Shown here piece by piece: positions 44,045-52,457 of a stretch of DNA of 64,000 bases (positions within the stretch are counted from its first letter, which is position 1; every line of letters begins with the position of its first letter). Under the pieces are notes generated by a model. It did no database searches. It was not told where the DNA came from and worked only from the letters and a program-made list of their open reading frames with translations. A program made the position numbers and the translations under genes. Source of the stretch: Leptothermofonsia sichuanensis E412. Lineage in GTDB: Bacteria; Cyanobacteriota; Cyanobacteriia; Leptolyngbyales; Leptolyngbyaceae. Location of the stretch: assembly GCF_019891175.1 (NCBI RefSeq), contig NZ_CP072600.1, positions 1,612,001 through 1,676,000 on the forward strand, in the 5' to 3' direction.

Positions 44045-45259
44045 GTAGTCTGTCAACTTTGTTTTGATGGATAGATTAGGGGAGAATGGAGAGGCAGATA
44101 CCTCTTACCAACCATGCCCCAAAAGAGATACATCGTAGCCCTTAGCTGTGAAGAGCGGGAGACTTTAGAAAGTCTGACAACAACCGGAAAAACATCCGTT
44201 TATAAACTCAATCATGCTCGAATTTTGCTGAAAGCTGACATCAACCAGGAAGGCGGCGGTTGGCGGGATCAAGATATCAGTGATGCACTCGATATTAGGG
44301 TATCTACGATTGAACGAGTCCGGCAACGCTTTGTTGCACAGAGTTTAGAGGCTGCCTTAGGGCGTCAAACTCCAAGTCGAACCAAGCCCCGCTTACTCGA
44401 TGGCGAACAAGAAGCGCATTTGATTGCGCTGGCGTGTGCCGAGACTCCTGAAGGACAAGGGAAATGGAGCGTTCGCCTGTTAGCAGACCAACTGGTTAAG
44501 TTGGGATATGTAGAGAGCATTTCGCATGAAACCGTGCGGCAAACGCTGAAAAAAACGAACTCAAACCCTGGTTGCAGGAATGCTGGGTAATTCCGCCGAA
44601 GTCCAATGGCGAGTTTGTTTACTACATGGAAGATGTTTTGAGCGTTTATACACGCCCTTATGACCCGCGCTACCCGGTCGTTTGTTTCGATGAAACCAGC
44701 AAACAATTAGTCCTCGAAACGCAAGTTCCCCTCCCCCCCAACCCGGTCAACCGAAGCGCTATGACTATGAATATGAACGCAATGGGGTCTGTAATCTCTT
44801 CATGATTTCTGAACCCTTAGCTGGATGGCGGCATGTAGAAGTCACTGAACGGCGCACCAAACAAGACTATGCCAAACAAATGAAATATCTGGTGGATGTG
44901 CGTTACCCCGATGCCGAATGGATTACCATCGTGCATGACCAACTCAATATTCATGACCCATCTGCCTTGTATGAGACGTTTGCACCTCAAGAAGCCAAGC
45001 GGATTCTAGACAAATTAGAGATTCATTACACACCAAAACATGGCAGTTGGCTTAACATGGCAGAAATTGAACTCAGTGTTTTAGCCCGTCAGTGCTTGGA
45101 TCGTCGCATCCCAGATCAAGATACGTTGAAACGGGAAATTGCTGCTTGGGAAGAACGCAGAAATGATCAATCTCGCACCATTGATTGGCAATTTACGACT
45201 GAAGATGCTCGCATCAAACTTAAGCGACTCTATCCCTCAATTCTTTCTTGACAAGCTAC
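44045..45259 (+). mobile_element. IS630-family element with TAGTAGTCTGTCAA-type ends
   Basis: 1215 bp flanked by TA (44043-44044, 45260-45261). Left end GTAGTCTGTCAACTTTG; right end reverse-complemented GTAGCTTGTCAAGAAAG. These ends are nearly those of the family-B repeats in this window (TAGTGGTCTGTCAAGAATT), so this element type could be their mobilising partner. It lies directly upstream of the DUF4258 toxin gene. Confidence 0.8.
44114..45251 (+). pseudogene. IS630-family transposase, frameshifted
   Basis: Frame 1 (44114-44590) has the DNA-binding half (VALSCEERETLESLTTTGKT, ISDALDIRVSTIERVRQRFV). An A7 run at ~44549-44556 would allow a -1 shift to KKNELKPWLQECWVIPPKSN, likely programmed. 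Further on, a C7 run (~44733-44739) is one base short for reading on into PGQPKRYDYEYERNG and the last part (FMISEPLAGWRHVEVTERRT). The acidic triad is present (CFDETSKQ, VHDQLNIHD, NMAEIELSVL). The C-run indel is probably inactivating. Confidence 0.75.
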
Positions 45260-45265
45260 TAGCAA

Positions 45266-45562
45266 GTGCCTCGTAACGATATCGATCGCATCAGAGAGAA
45301 AATTCGTCTCCGTCAGTATGATATGACGGCTCATGCGATGGAAGAAATGGCTGAAGATCTCCTGACTATCCTGGATGTAGAGGAAGCAGTTCTAAGCGGT
45401 CAGATCATTCGGGTTGAAAAAGATGACCCCAGAGGCACAAAATATGTAGTGGTGGGGATTGCACTAGATTAACAAACACCTGTTGGAGTAGTTGGACGTT
45501 TCGCTAGTACCGGACGTTATTTAATCATTACGGTTTATGAAGTGATTAAACTTGAGGGCTAA
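45266..45562 (+). pseudogene. DUF4258 toxin-like gene with in-frame stop
   Basis: The frame starts GTG 45266 and reads NDIDRIREKIRLRQYDMTAH, MEEMAEDLLTILDVEEAVLSG, DDPRGTKYVVVGIALD, then TAA at 45470-45472. It continues in the same frame as QTPVGVVGRFASTGRYLIIT and VYEVIKLEG to TAA 45562. The whole matches the DUF4258 (MqsR/BrnT-like fold) toxins of cyanobacteria, so one point mutation cut the last 29 residues. The IS630 end lies 6 bp upstream of the GTG, so promoter and perhaps a few N-terminal codons were lost. The antitoxin follows after 4 nt. Confidence 0.75.
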
Positions 45563-45566
45563 TCGT

Positions 45567-45809
45567 ATGTACGGGTACAAATGTGAGTATTGCGAAGGAA
45601 CTGTTCAACCCCGGACTGTCAAACGCGAAGCATTTAAACATAGAGACGGGTTTGTCATTCTCGAAGATGTAACGATTGGCGTTTGTGATACCTGTGGCAA
45701 TCGGTATTACTCAGCCGATATTCTTCATGCAGTTCATGCTACTGCAACTGGAGCAAAAGCTCCTGAGCGAATCGAACAAATTCCGGTCACTCATCTAGAG
45801 TCAGCGTAG
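45567..45809 (+). CDS. YgiT-type zinc-finger antitoxin
   Basis: An 80-residue protein with two CxxC pairs, YKCEYCEGTVQPRTV (~4-18) and GVCDTCGNRYYSADI (~36-50). This is the zinc-binding N-terminal half of MqsA/YgiT antitoxins without the helix-turn-helix domain, the usual partner of DUF4258 toxins. ATG 45567 follows the toxin frame by 4 nt. It is still intact although the toxin is truncated. Confidence 0.8.
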   Translation: MYGYKCEYCEGTVQPRTVKREAFKHRDGFVILEDVTIGVCDTCGNRYYSADILHAVHATATGAKAPERIEQIPVTHLESA

Positions 45810-45898
45810 CCAACGCTGTATAGCAACCCCGCTGCACCGGAACGAAGTCGAGTTATCGATGAGATGCAGAGGCTATCTGAGCCCGGTGGGCGGGACCG

Positions 45899-46165
45899 TT
45901 CAGGTAAGAATTTTGCCAACGCCGTTCAACCAGGATGTAGGGAGCACGTACGAGTAGAGGTCATTGAGCGAAGGTCCAAGACATTTGAGCACCTTCCGAA
46001 GCGGTGGATTGTAGAGCGTACTTTTGGCTGGATCAACCGATTCCGACGTTTAAGCAAGGATTATGAAGTGTATTCAGAGGTGAGTGAAGCCATGATTTAT
46101 GGTTCTTTGATTCGTCTGATGATCCGACGATTGACTGCTTAAGATTTACTTTATAAATTAGCTCT
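45899..46165 (+). mobile_element. 3' fragment of the IS5-like element, inverted
   Basis: From TTCAGGTAAGAATTTTGCC to the terminal repeat CTTTATAAATTAGCTCT, it is nearly identical to the 3' part of the element at 42917-43843 but on the plus strand. It encodes the last ~80 transposase residues (VEVIERRSKTFEHLPKRWIV and on). The rest is missing. Confidence 0.8.
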
Positions 46166-46239
46166 CAATTCATAGTGTTATTCAGCAATACCTGCGTTCC
46201 AGATATTTCTGGGCTGGCTTCAAGACGACGTATTGCCAG

Positions 46240-46485
46240 TCAGGCAAGATTTCCTCTAAACAGCTTTCGCTTCAAGGCTTTTGCGGTGACTCCAGAGTCT
46301 CGTCCTGCCCAATAATCTTGCAAAGCTGCTTCACTCTCAAGAATTTCTTCAGCGGAGATAGTTTCTTCTGTTCCTTCGACTTCAACTGAATGGAGCACGA
46401 TCGCAGATAGCGCTTCCAGTAATCGAGCCTGATCCTGCAAGGGAAGACGTTTGGCTAAACTTAGCACCTCTTCATAGGCAGGCAT
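46240..46485 (-). CDS. Antitoxin-like small protein
   Basis: 81 residues from ATG 46485, with AGGAG 11 nt upstream. It begins MPAYEEVLSLAKRLPLQDQA, then LLEALSAIV, then an acidic middle and the C-terminal ALQDYWAGRDSGVTAKALKR. This looks like the short antitoxins that precede PIN-domain toxins in cyanobacteria. No toxin follows it here: downstream lies the IS5 fragment, so it may be a solitary antitoxin. Family assignment is from general resemblance. Confidence 0.5.
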   Translation of the reverse strand: MPAYEEVLSLAKRLPLQDQARLLEALSAIVLHSVEVEGTEETISAEEILESEAALQDYWAGRDSGVTAKALKRKLFRGNLA

Positions 46486-46499
46486 CAGTATAAAACTCC

Positions 46500-46623
46500 T
46501 GGAATGGCTTCTGAATCTAAGTATAAAGGCACAGATAAAGCTCGCTTGCTGAAAGGGGCGATCGCTCGTCAAGGCTTCTGTAACCCTACGCTGATGCATC
46601 AGCACAAAACTTGAGCAATCCAC
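46500..46623 (-). pseudogene. Fragment of a PIN-domain toxin C-terminus
   Basis: VDCSSFVLMHQ-like sequence followed by RRVTEALTSDRPFQQASFIC matches the end of cyanobacterial VapC/PIN toxins (DCSSF...EALT.D.HF.QAGF, including the last acidic residue). The N-terminal ~100 residues are gone, cut at a family-A repeat (46625-46694). It runs in frame into the antitoxin gene. Confidence 0.5.
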
Positions 46624-46624
46624 T

Positions 46625-46694
46625 AAAAGCCTATCCGAAAGCTTCCTCAGTCTGAGTTTGGGCTTTGCCCGCTGGGGCTTTTCGGATAGGCCTT
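46625..46694. repeat. ~70-bp hairpin repeat, family A, copy 3
   Basis: AAAAGCCTATCCGAAAGCTT at the left, CTCAGTCTGAGTTTGGGCTT in the middle and CTTTTCGGATAGGCCTT at the right. It sits exactly between the PIN remnant and the truncated IS110. Confidence 0.8.
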
Positions 46695-46696
46695 AA

Positions 46697-47500
<804 letters not shown>

Positions 47501-47736
47501 GCTGCTTGACTTTTAAGATAATCGCTTCTCCCAAGTTTGGGAGAAGGGGTTGGGGGATGAGGGCTGAGTGGATCTTCCCAAAAAGATTTCTTGAATATGC
47601 ACTAGTGACGCGAAGTGGGAAAACCTTCAGATCCCCGGTGTCTGAGGAGACTGGCCCGCCAATTCGCTTGAAGTCCATGAGACACCAGGGATCCTGGCTT
47701 CCAAGTTGCACATGACGTTATGCAGGCAGCCCTTTC

Positions 47737-48444
47737 TTATCCCATGCCCTGCAATGAAGTACCCAGAAAAATAACTCCAATTACACTGACGCCGTAGCCA
47801 AAATAACGGAAGAAGTCAGCCGCCCGACCGGGAGATTGCTGGAAACCCTGGCGCCCCAACCAGAATGCTAAAAATGCGATCGCGTACTGAATGACTGTAA
47901 AACCAGTCAGATAGGCAACTAACGGCACCATTTCGGCACCCACAATCGCCTCACCGTAGGCATAGCCGTGAAACAACCCGGCGAGGGCAGCAAGCCCTGC
48001 CAGCAACGGAAAACTCAGTTGTTGACCCAGAGCCAGCAAAACCCCCAGCGCAATCACCGATACGGCAATAGCCATTTCCGTCAGGGGCAGGTTGACTTCC
48101 ATTACATGCAACCCGGTTCCCAGCATGGCTGCCACGACAAAGAATAAAGGCAGCCAGGTTCCCCTGACCTGGCGGGCCGAGAGCAGCCCGATCGCGACGA
48201 CAAAGGCCAGGTGGTCTAATCCAATCACAGGGTGGGCTAAACCGGATAAGAAACCTTCCCAAAAACTGGTTGGAGTTCTGCCACCTGTGGCGTGGTGAGC
48301 TACCGCCGGATAAACAATGCCACACCAGCCAAGTCCGACCAGACCTGAGATCTGCACCCAGCCATTTATGCCAGACTTCACCGATGGTTGCGCCGGGACG
48401 CCTGATTTATTGAATAATTTCTTCAACGATACATTAACCATCAT
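47737..48444 (-). CDS. hupE: HupE/UreJ family metal permease, probable cobalt importer
   Basis: A 235-residue inner-membrane protein with six to seven segments. The HupE signature is present: GLAHPVIGLDHLAFVVAIGL (~68-87; HP..G.DH) and LFHGYAYGEAIVGAE (~155-170). An N-terminal cytoplasmic or linker part (~1-28) precedes the first segment. HupE proteins import Ni2+ or Co2+. The cobalamin riboswitch in front of this gene (48470-48650) points to cobalt for B12. Start: ATG 48444, with a second ATG one codon later. Confidence 0.88.
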   Translation of the reverse strand: MMVNVSLKKLFNKSGVPAQPSVKSGINGWVQISGLVGLGWCGIVYPAVAHHATGGRTPTSFWEGFLSGLAHPVIGLDHLAFVVAIGLLSARQVRGTWLPLFFVVAAMLGTGLHVMEVNLPLTEMAIAVSVIALGVLLALGQQLSFPLLAGLAALAGLFHGYAYGEAIVGAEMVPLVAYLTGFTVIQYAIAFLAFWLGRQGFQQSPGRAADFFRYFGYGVSVIGVIFLGTSLQGMG

Positions 48445-48469
48445 CCATACCTCGCAGATGAAAGAGTTC

Positions 48470-48650
48470 CGTCAGGGAGTCGGCGGGCGTTCTGGCTTCG
48501 GGACAGCAAAAGGATGGACGGAGATCGGAGGGGGCGCATTTCCCCTTTTAGCCTTCCTCCATTCGCCTTTCACCGTTCCCTTCACAGTTGCGGGACAGCG
48601 GCAGCCTTGCACTGCACTTTCCCCCTTACCTCCAATGGCTGATCCCCATC
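48470..48650 (-). promoter_or_regulatory. Cobalamin (AdoCbl) riboswitch
   Basis: On the minus strand, upstream of hupE, the order of conserved elements fits the cobalamin riboswitch. GGGGGAAAGTGCAGTGCAAG comes first, then GCTGTCCCGCAACTGTGA (the core CCGCAACTGT), then variable stems with GGGAACGG and GGAGGAAGGC, then the 3' box GAAGCCAGAACGCCCGCC (compare GAGCCAGGAGACCTGCC). The 3' box ends about 35 nt before the ATG, so ligand binding could mask translation initiation or act in attenuation. Expected effect: hupE off when B12 is plentiful. Confidence 0.88.
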
Positions 48651-48790
48651 AGAGCCGATTCCAGTGCCAGAGCAGTGTATCACGAGTGGCTATCGGGAAA
48701 TGCAAAACTTAGCAGGGCTTTGCATCTGAGGAGTACCAGCCTTCAGGTATCGGTGGTGCTGAAAGCTATAGCTCTATGCATTGAAAGTCG

Positions 48791-49732
48791 TCAGTAACGC
48801 CCAGGCTTGAAGGACCGAAAGGGAAGGGGAATGCCAAGACTGCGAAAGTAAAGGGTGCCAATTGATAGGATAAATAGTCCGTAGGCGATCGCCTGCACCA
48901 GAAACAGGCGTTGGGTATAACCAAACAAGGCATTCAACAGAACACCAGGGAAGCGGTCATCCGGCAGAACGCGAGATAAATCCCAGACTTTTGGACCCAG
49001 AATGCAGGAAGGATTTTTGACAAACCGTTCGTAGAAAATACAAAGCCCCTCCGATTTGCGATCCATCCCGGCAAGGCTGGCAACAGCCGTATCAAAGTGC
49101 CCCAGTGCCATCACAACCAGTCCCGCCACAATCAACAGGAGCAGTACCCCCATTGCCATAAAAAATAGCCGCAGGTTGATTCGAACTCCCCATTTGAATA
49201 GCAGGATCCCGATTGCCACCGCAGTTCCCATCCCCATAACCGCTCCCAGGGCTGGCACCCAGCCCTGTTGAAATTTGGCAACTACGAATAGCACTGTCTC
49301 AAAGCCCTCACGCAGGACTGCAACCAGAATTAATCCAAAAATTGCCCAACCTGCGCTTGACTCCTGCTGCAAAGCCGCGGTTACTGAATCTTCCACCTGC
49401 CCTTTCATCAACTTTGCCTGCTGGGTCATCCAGAGCAGCATCCAACTTAACATTGCGATCGCCAGTACACTGAATATTCCTTCCAGCAAAGGTTCAATCA
49501 CAGGCGCATACTTCTGATTGGCAGTTCCCAGACTGAGGATGATCTGGGTGAACAGCACCCCTACCAGAGCACTGAGTGCAATGCCCACCCCAATGCCAGC
49601 GTAAACCCAGGGATTGAATCGACTTTTACCTGCCTTTTTCAGGTAAGCGAGCACGATGCCCACAACAAGAGTCGCTTCCACGCCTTCCCGCAGGGTAATG
49701 ACAAACGTAGGAATGGCAGAGCTAAAATCCAT
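48791..49732 (-). CDS. FTR1-family iron permease
   Basis: A 313-residue inner-membrane iron permease of the FTR1/EfeU family, with about seven segments. Both REGxE motifs are present: FVITLREGVEATLVVGIVLA (~10-29) and LVAVLREGFETVLFVVAKF (~135-153). In this family Fe(III) produced by a ferroxidase is passed through these motifs. It lies 3 nt downstream of the HHH lipoprotein gene (same operon), and a multicopper oxidase gene is upstream. It is slightly longer than EfeU because of an insert at ~225-255 (ERFVKNPSCILGPKVWDL). Confidence 0.9.
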   Translation of the reverse strand: MDFSSAIPTFVITLREGVEATLVVGIVLAYLKKAGKSRFNPWVYAGIGVGIALSALVGVLFTQIILSLGTANQKYAPVIEPLLEGIFSVLAIAMLSWMLLWMTQQAKLMKGQVEDSVTAALQQESSAGWAIFGLILVAVLREGFETVLFVVAKFQQGWVPALGAVMGMGTAVAIGILLFKWGVRINLRLFFMAMGVLLLLIVAGLVVMALGHFDTAVASLAGMDRKSEGLCIFYERFVKNPSCILGPKVWDLSRVLPDDRFPGVLLNALFGYTQRLFLVQAIAYGLFILSIGTLYFRSLGIPLPFRSFKPGRY

Positions 49733-49735
49733 AAT

Positions 49736-50749
49736 TCAGGCAGCCTTGATTATTTTCTGACTGCTTAATTCAATTAATTTCACCCTTTGCGCCACATCGT
49801 CAGACGACAGGATGGGAGCCTTGGGAGGTTCAACGGAGGGCCAAACCTGCAGCAGTTTTGTCAGATCGGTTTGAATCGCTGTATTAGCCTCTGGATTGTC
49901 TTTTCCAACCTGGGAGGACACACGTTTGTACAGATCCGCTGCATAGATTACGAACCCACGAGAATCCTGGTATTCAATCACTTGAGCAATTTTTCCGTCA
50001 GCAATGGATGCGGTGTACTCGGCGGTTGCTGTATCTAGCAATCCATTCATGACCTGGAGGACAAAACCAGGAGAGTTACGCTGGGTTGCAGGAATCCCAG
50101 CGATCGCCCCATCTACCGCTTGCATCGATGCCTGGAAATCCGTCTTGACCTTTGCCATGTCTTTAGCACCGGCTTTTACCAGATCTTGCAGCGCTATCAA
50201 CTCATACTTAAAGTCCTTGACATTGCGTTCCCGAAATTGCTCTTCCACATCTGCATAGATTTCTTCGACAGGATGCCCAATGTGCGGTTCAGCCTGATCC
50301 GGTTTTCCCAGTTCCAGCAATTCCCCAGCGACCAGCAGGTGTCCCTTCATTAACCCCAGCTTGGTCATGTAATCGACATCTTTCGCCTCACCAGTCAGAA
50401 CAACATCCTCAATGGTGACCAGGTCTCTGATCTGATCGTATTGTTCTTGCGTTATGACATTTTTGCTAACCAGTTCCTCTGTCTTACCGTAGGGACGGCT
50501 TGCCTGAATTTTGTGGGACAGTGCGGGAACCCCCAACTTTGCCTCCAGCTTATCCAATTCCGACAGAATCGCCGTGTTGATATTGATTTGCCTGCCACCG
50601 TGAACCGAATGCTCTCTAGAAGCACTTTGATTGGGAGGCGAACTGGTGGGCGGGGACGAAGTGGGGGAAGTCTGGTGACTGCAAGAAACCGCGATCATCA
50701 GAAACACCATCGCCAAAAACAAACCCAGAAATCGAATAATGGATTTCAT
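49736..50749 (-). CDS. Lipoprotein with helix-hairpin-helix domain, FTR1 operon
   Basis: A 337-residue lipoprotein: hydrophobic leader and lipobox ending in Cys23 (MIAVSCSHQ), then a Ser/Pro/His-rich linker (~24-52). A helix-hairpin-helix-like domain follows at ~53-110 (INTAILSELDKLEAKLGVPA, ASRPYGKTEELVSKNVITQE), then a helical domain (~125-337) with MKGHLLVAGELLELGKPDQA and EPHIGHPVEEIY. The helical part may be the metal-handling partner that replaces EfeO/imelysin in this operon: His and Glu are abundant there. Coupled by 3 nt to FTR1. The HHH fold normally binds DNA, so its presence on an exported lipoprotein is odd. Function unproven. Confidence 0.75.
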   Translation of the reverse strand: MKSIIRFLGLFLAMVFLMIAVSCSHQTSPTSSPPTSSPPNQSASREHSVHGGRQININTAILSELDKLEAKLGVPALSHKIQASRPYGKTEELVSKNVITQEQYDQIRDLVTIEDVVLTGEAKDVDYMTKLGLMKGHLLVAGELLELGKPDQAEPHIGHPVEEIYADVEEQFRERNVKDFKYELIALQDLVKAGAKDMAKVKTDFQASMQAVDGAIAGIPATQRNSPGFVLQVMNGLLDTATAEYTASIADGKIAQVIEYQDSRGFVIYAADLYKRVSSQVGKDNPEANTAIQTDLTKLLQVWPSVEPPKAPILSSDDVAQRVKLIELSSQKIIKAA

Positions 50750-50964
50750 ATCAATCGATTCTCTTACCTGAAACGTCTCTTACCTGGAAACGGTTAACAA
50801 CAATGGCTTAAGTGGTCACGTCTTAAGCTGCCAGAAGTGCATGATTTAATGACAAAGTTAATATCAGGTCATTTTAATGCTAAATATTCTCATTAAATCT
50901 GAAGATTATTCTGACGGCTTGTTGCGTCGCTGTCAACAGCTAATTGCATTTACCTGGAAACTGT

Positions 50965-51975
50965 CTATGCAGTATTATTCACCACTTCAAACAGACCCAT
51001 GCAGCCCGCTTCCGCTACGTCGTCCTGGTGTGGATGAAACATGTATTTGCCCGGATAGCGGTAGGAAAATTCCAGGATATGGCGCTCTGCTGTTCCCATT
51101 GTGATCACATCAGTTTCTGCTTGAGGTTGCAGGGTGTGTCCTGTGGGATAAATCTGAAACAAGTTAGCGTGCAAATGAAAAGTCACCGCCGGATCAAACT
51201 CAATCATGTTCAGCACGTAGAGTCGGATCAACTGATCTTGCTGAATGGGGATAGGATGCGTCATGTAGTAGTCAGGTAGCCCATTGAAGGCATAGAGTTC
51301 ATTTTTCCGATCATCATTGACATCGTATCCCGCCATGATCAGAACCATTTCATCCGCCGGAGGACGCGGTTTCGGTGGGTCAATAATAAACATGCCGTAT
51401 AAACCTTTGCCAATATGACGGGTTACAGGAGCGACATGGCAATGGTATAGGTGCACGCCGTAGGGTTCTGCATCAAACTCATAAATAAAAACACTCCCGT
51501 TGCGAATGGGTTTGACCCCATCCATTTCAGATCGATGGATGCCGTGAAAGTGGAGGGAGTGGGAGTGTCCAGCTTTGTTGTAGAAGATCACCCGAATGCG
51601 ATCGCCCTCGGTTGCCCGAAACGTTGGTCCTGGCACCCGTCCGTTTAAGTTCCAGGTGATAAACGTTGTCGCTCTGTTCAGGCGAATCGGGGAAGTTTGT
51701 GCTTCTACACGAAATTCCCGCACTGTACGCCCCTTTTCCTGCGTCACCGCGCCGTAGTCAAACTCGCGCAGGAAAGTCAGGGGTGTAAATTCCTGTGCTT
51801 GAGCAGATGCCGTTTCAGGCAGAGCAGGAACTTTAACCCGTGGAGCATAATGCCGCTGGCGTATGGATTCCATCGCGATCGCTCCGCCCATCAACCCGGT
51901 GACGACCAGACCCGCTTTCAATAATTGGCGTCGATTCCAGAACTCAGCCTTCTCCAACCCATGATGGTCTGGCAT
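50965..51975 (-). CDS. Two-domain multicopper oxidase, probable ferroxidase
   Basis: A 336-residue exported enzyme. NRRQLLKAGLVVTGLMGG (~14-31) is a twin-arginine-type signal. Copper ligands are visible: HSLHFHGIH (~140), HLYHCHVAPVTRH (~185), HLHANLFQ (~270) and FHPHQDDVAEAGCMGLF (~315). This pattern fits the small two-cupredoxin laccase-like enzymes, which trimerise. The gene precedes the lipoprotein-FTR1 pair on the same strand after 215 nt, so oxidation of Fe(II) for FTR1 is the likely role. I start at ATG 51975: the frame is open to a GTG at 51990. Confidence 0.85.
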   Translation of the reverse strand: MPDHHGLEKAEFWNRRQLLKAGLVVTGLMGGAIAMESIRQRHYAPRVKVPALPETASAQAQEFTPLTFLREFDYGAVTQEKGRTVREFRVEAQTSPIRLNRATTFITWNLNGRVPGPTFRATEGDRIRVIFYNKAGHSHSLHFHGIHRSEMDGVKPIRNGSVFIYEFDAEPYGVHLYHCHVAPVTRHIGKGLYGMFIIDPPKPRPPADEMVLIMAGYDVNDDRKNELYAFNGLPDYYMTHPIPIQQDQLIRLYVLNMIEFDPAVTFHLHANLFQIYPTGHTLQPQAETDVITMGTAERHILEFSYRYPGKYMFHPHQDDVAEAGCMGLFEVVNNTA

Positions 51976-52457
51976 GGCGCAGACAAACACCCCCTCCCCT
52001 TATCAAAAATCAATCTCAAAAGAATCTACCGAATAGCAGTGTAGTGAGTGGTAGAATTATTGTCAAATATTCTCAATTATTTACGACGGATGTTATCCAG
52101 GAATCAGGATTTTGCACCCTGAAACCCTGGGTTTTTCCGGTTGATTTAATCCACGATTCTAAGGTGACGGCAGGGCTGACTCCAGGTATGAACTATGCTG
52201 TGCTGCTTCTGTTACAGCGTCCTGAAGAACTTTCTGCTTCCTTTCTGTCCGAAGCCGGGTGGGGGGATAGCTCACGATAGCTTTTGGCTTTACTGTTTTA
52301 GTCTGATAGACTTAAACTTGAACGAGAATGATTATGATTCCCAGAATCAAGTGGGAATCTGTCATGGTCTGGAGAAGTTCCATTGACCCGGAAGCCACTG
52401 TATCCGGTCTGCATTCTGTGTTTGTCTGGTGTGTCTTTGTGTGAGGATAAGCGATCA
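51976..52457. other. Divergent control region of the iron block
   Basis: 482 bp between the leftward oxidase and the rightward porin gene, without a convincing gene. It holds AAATATTCTCAATTATT at 52065-52081, whose core AAATATTCTCA recurs at 50882-50892 upstream of the lipoprotein gene, and a partial family-D repeat (52094-52165). Both promoters should be here. Confidence 0.45.

Noticed and set aside
47501-47736. A 72-residue minus-strand frame after hupE
   Set aside because: It contains the common CTCCCAAGTTTGGGAGAAGG intergenic repeat and resembles nothing known.
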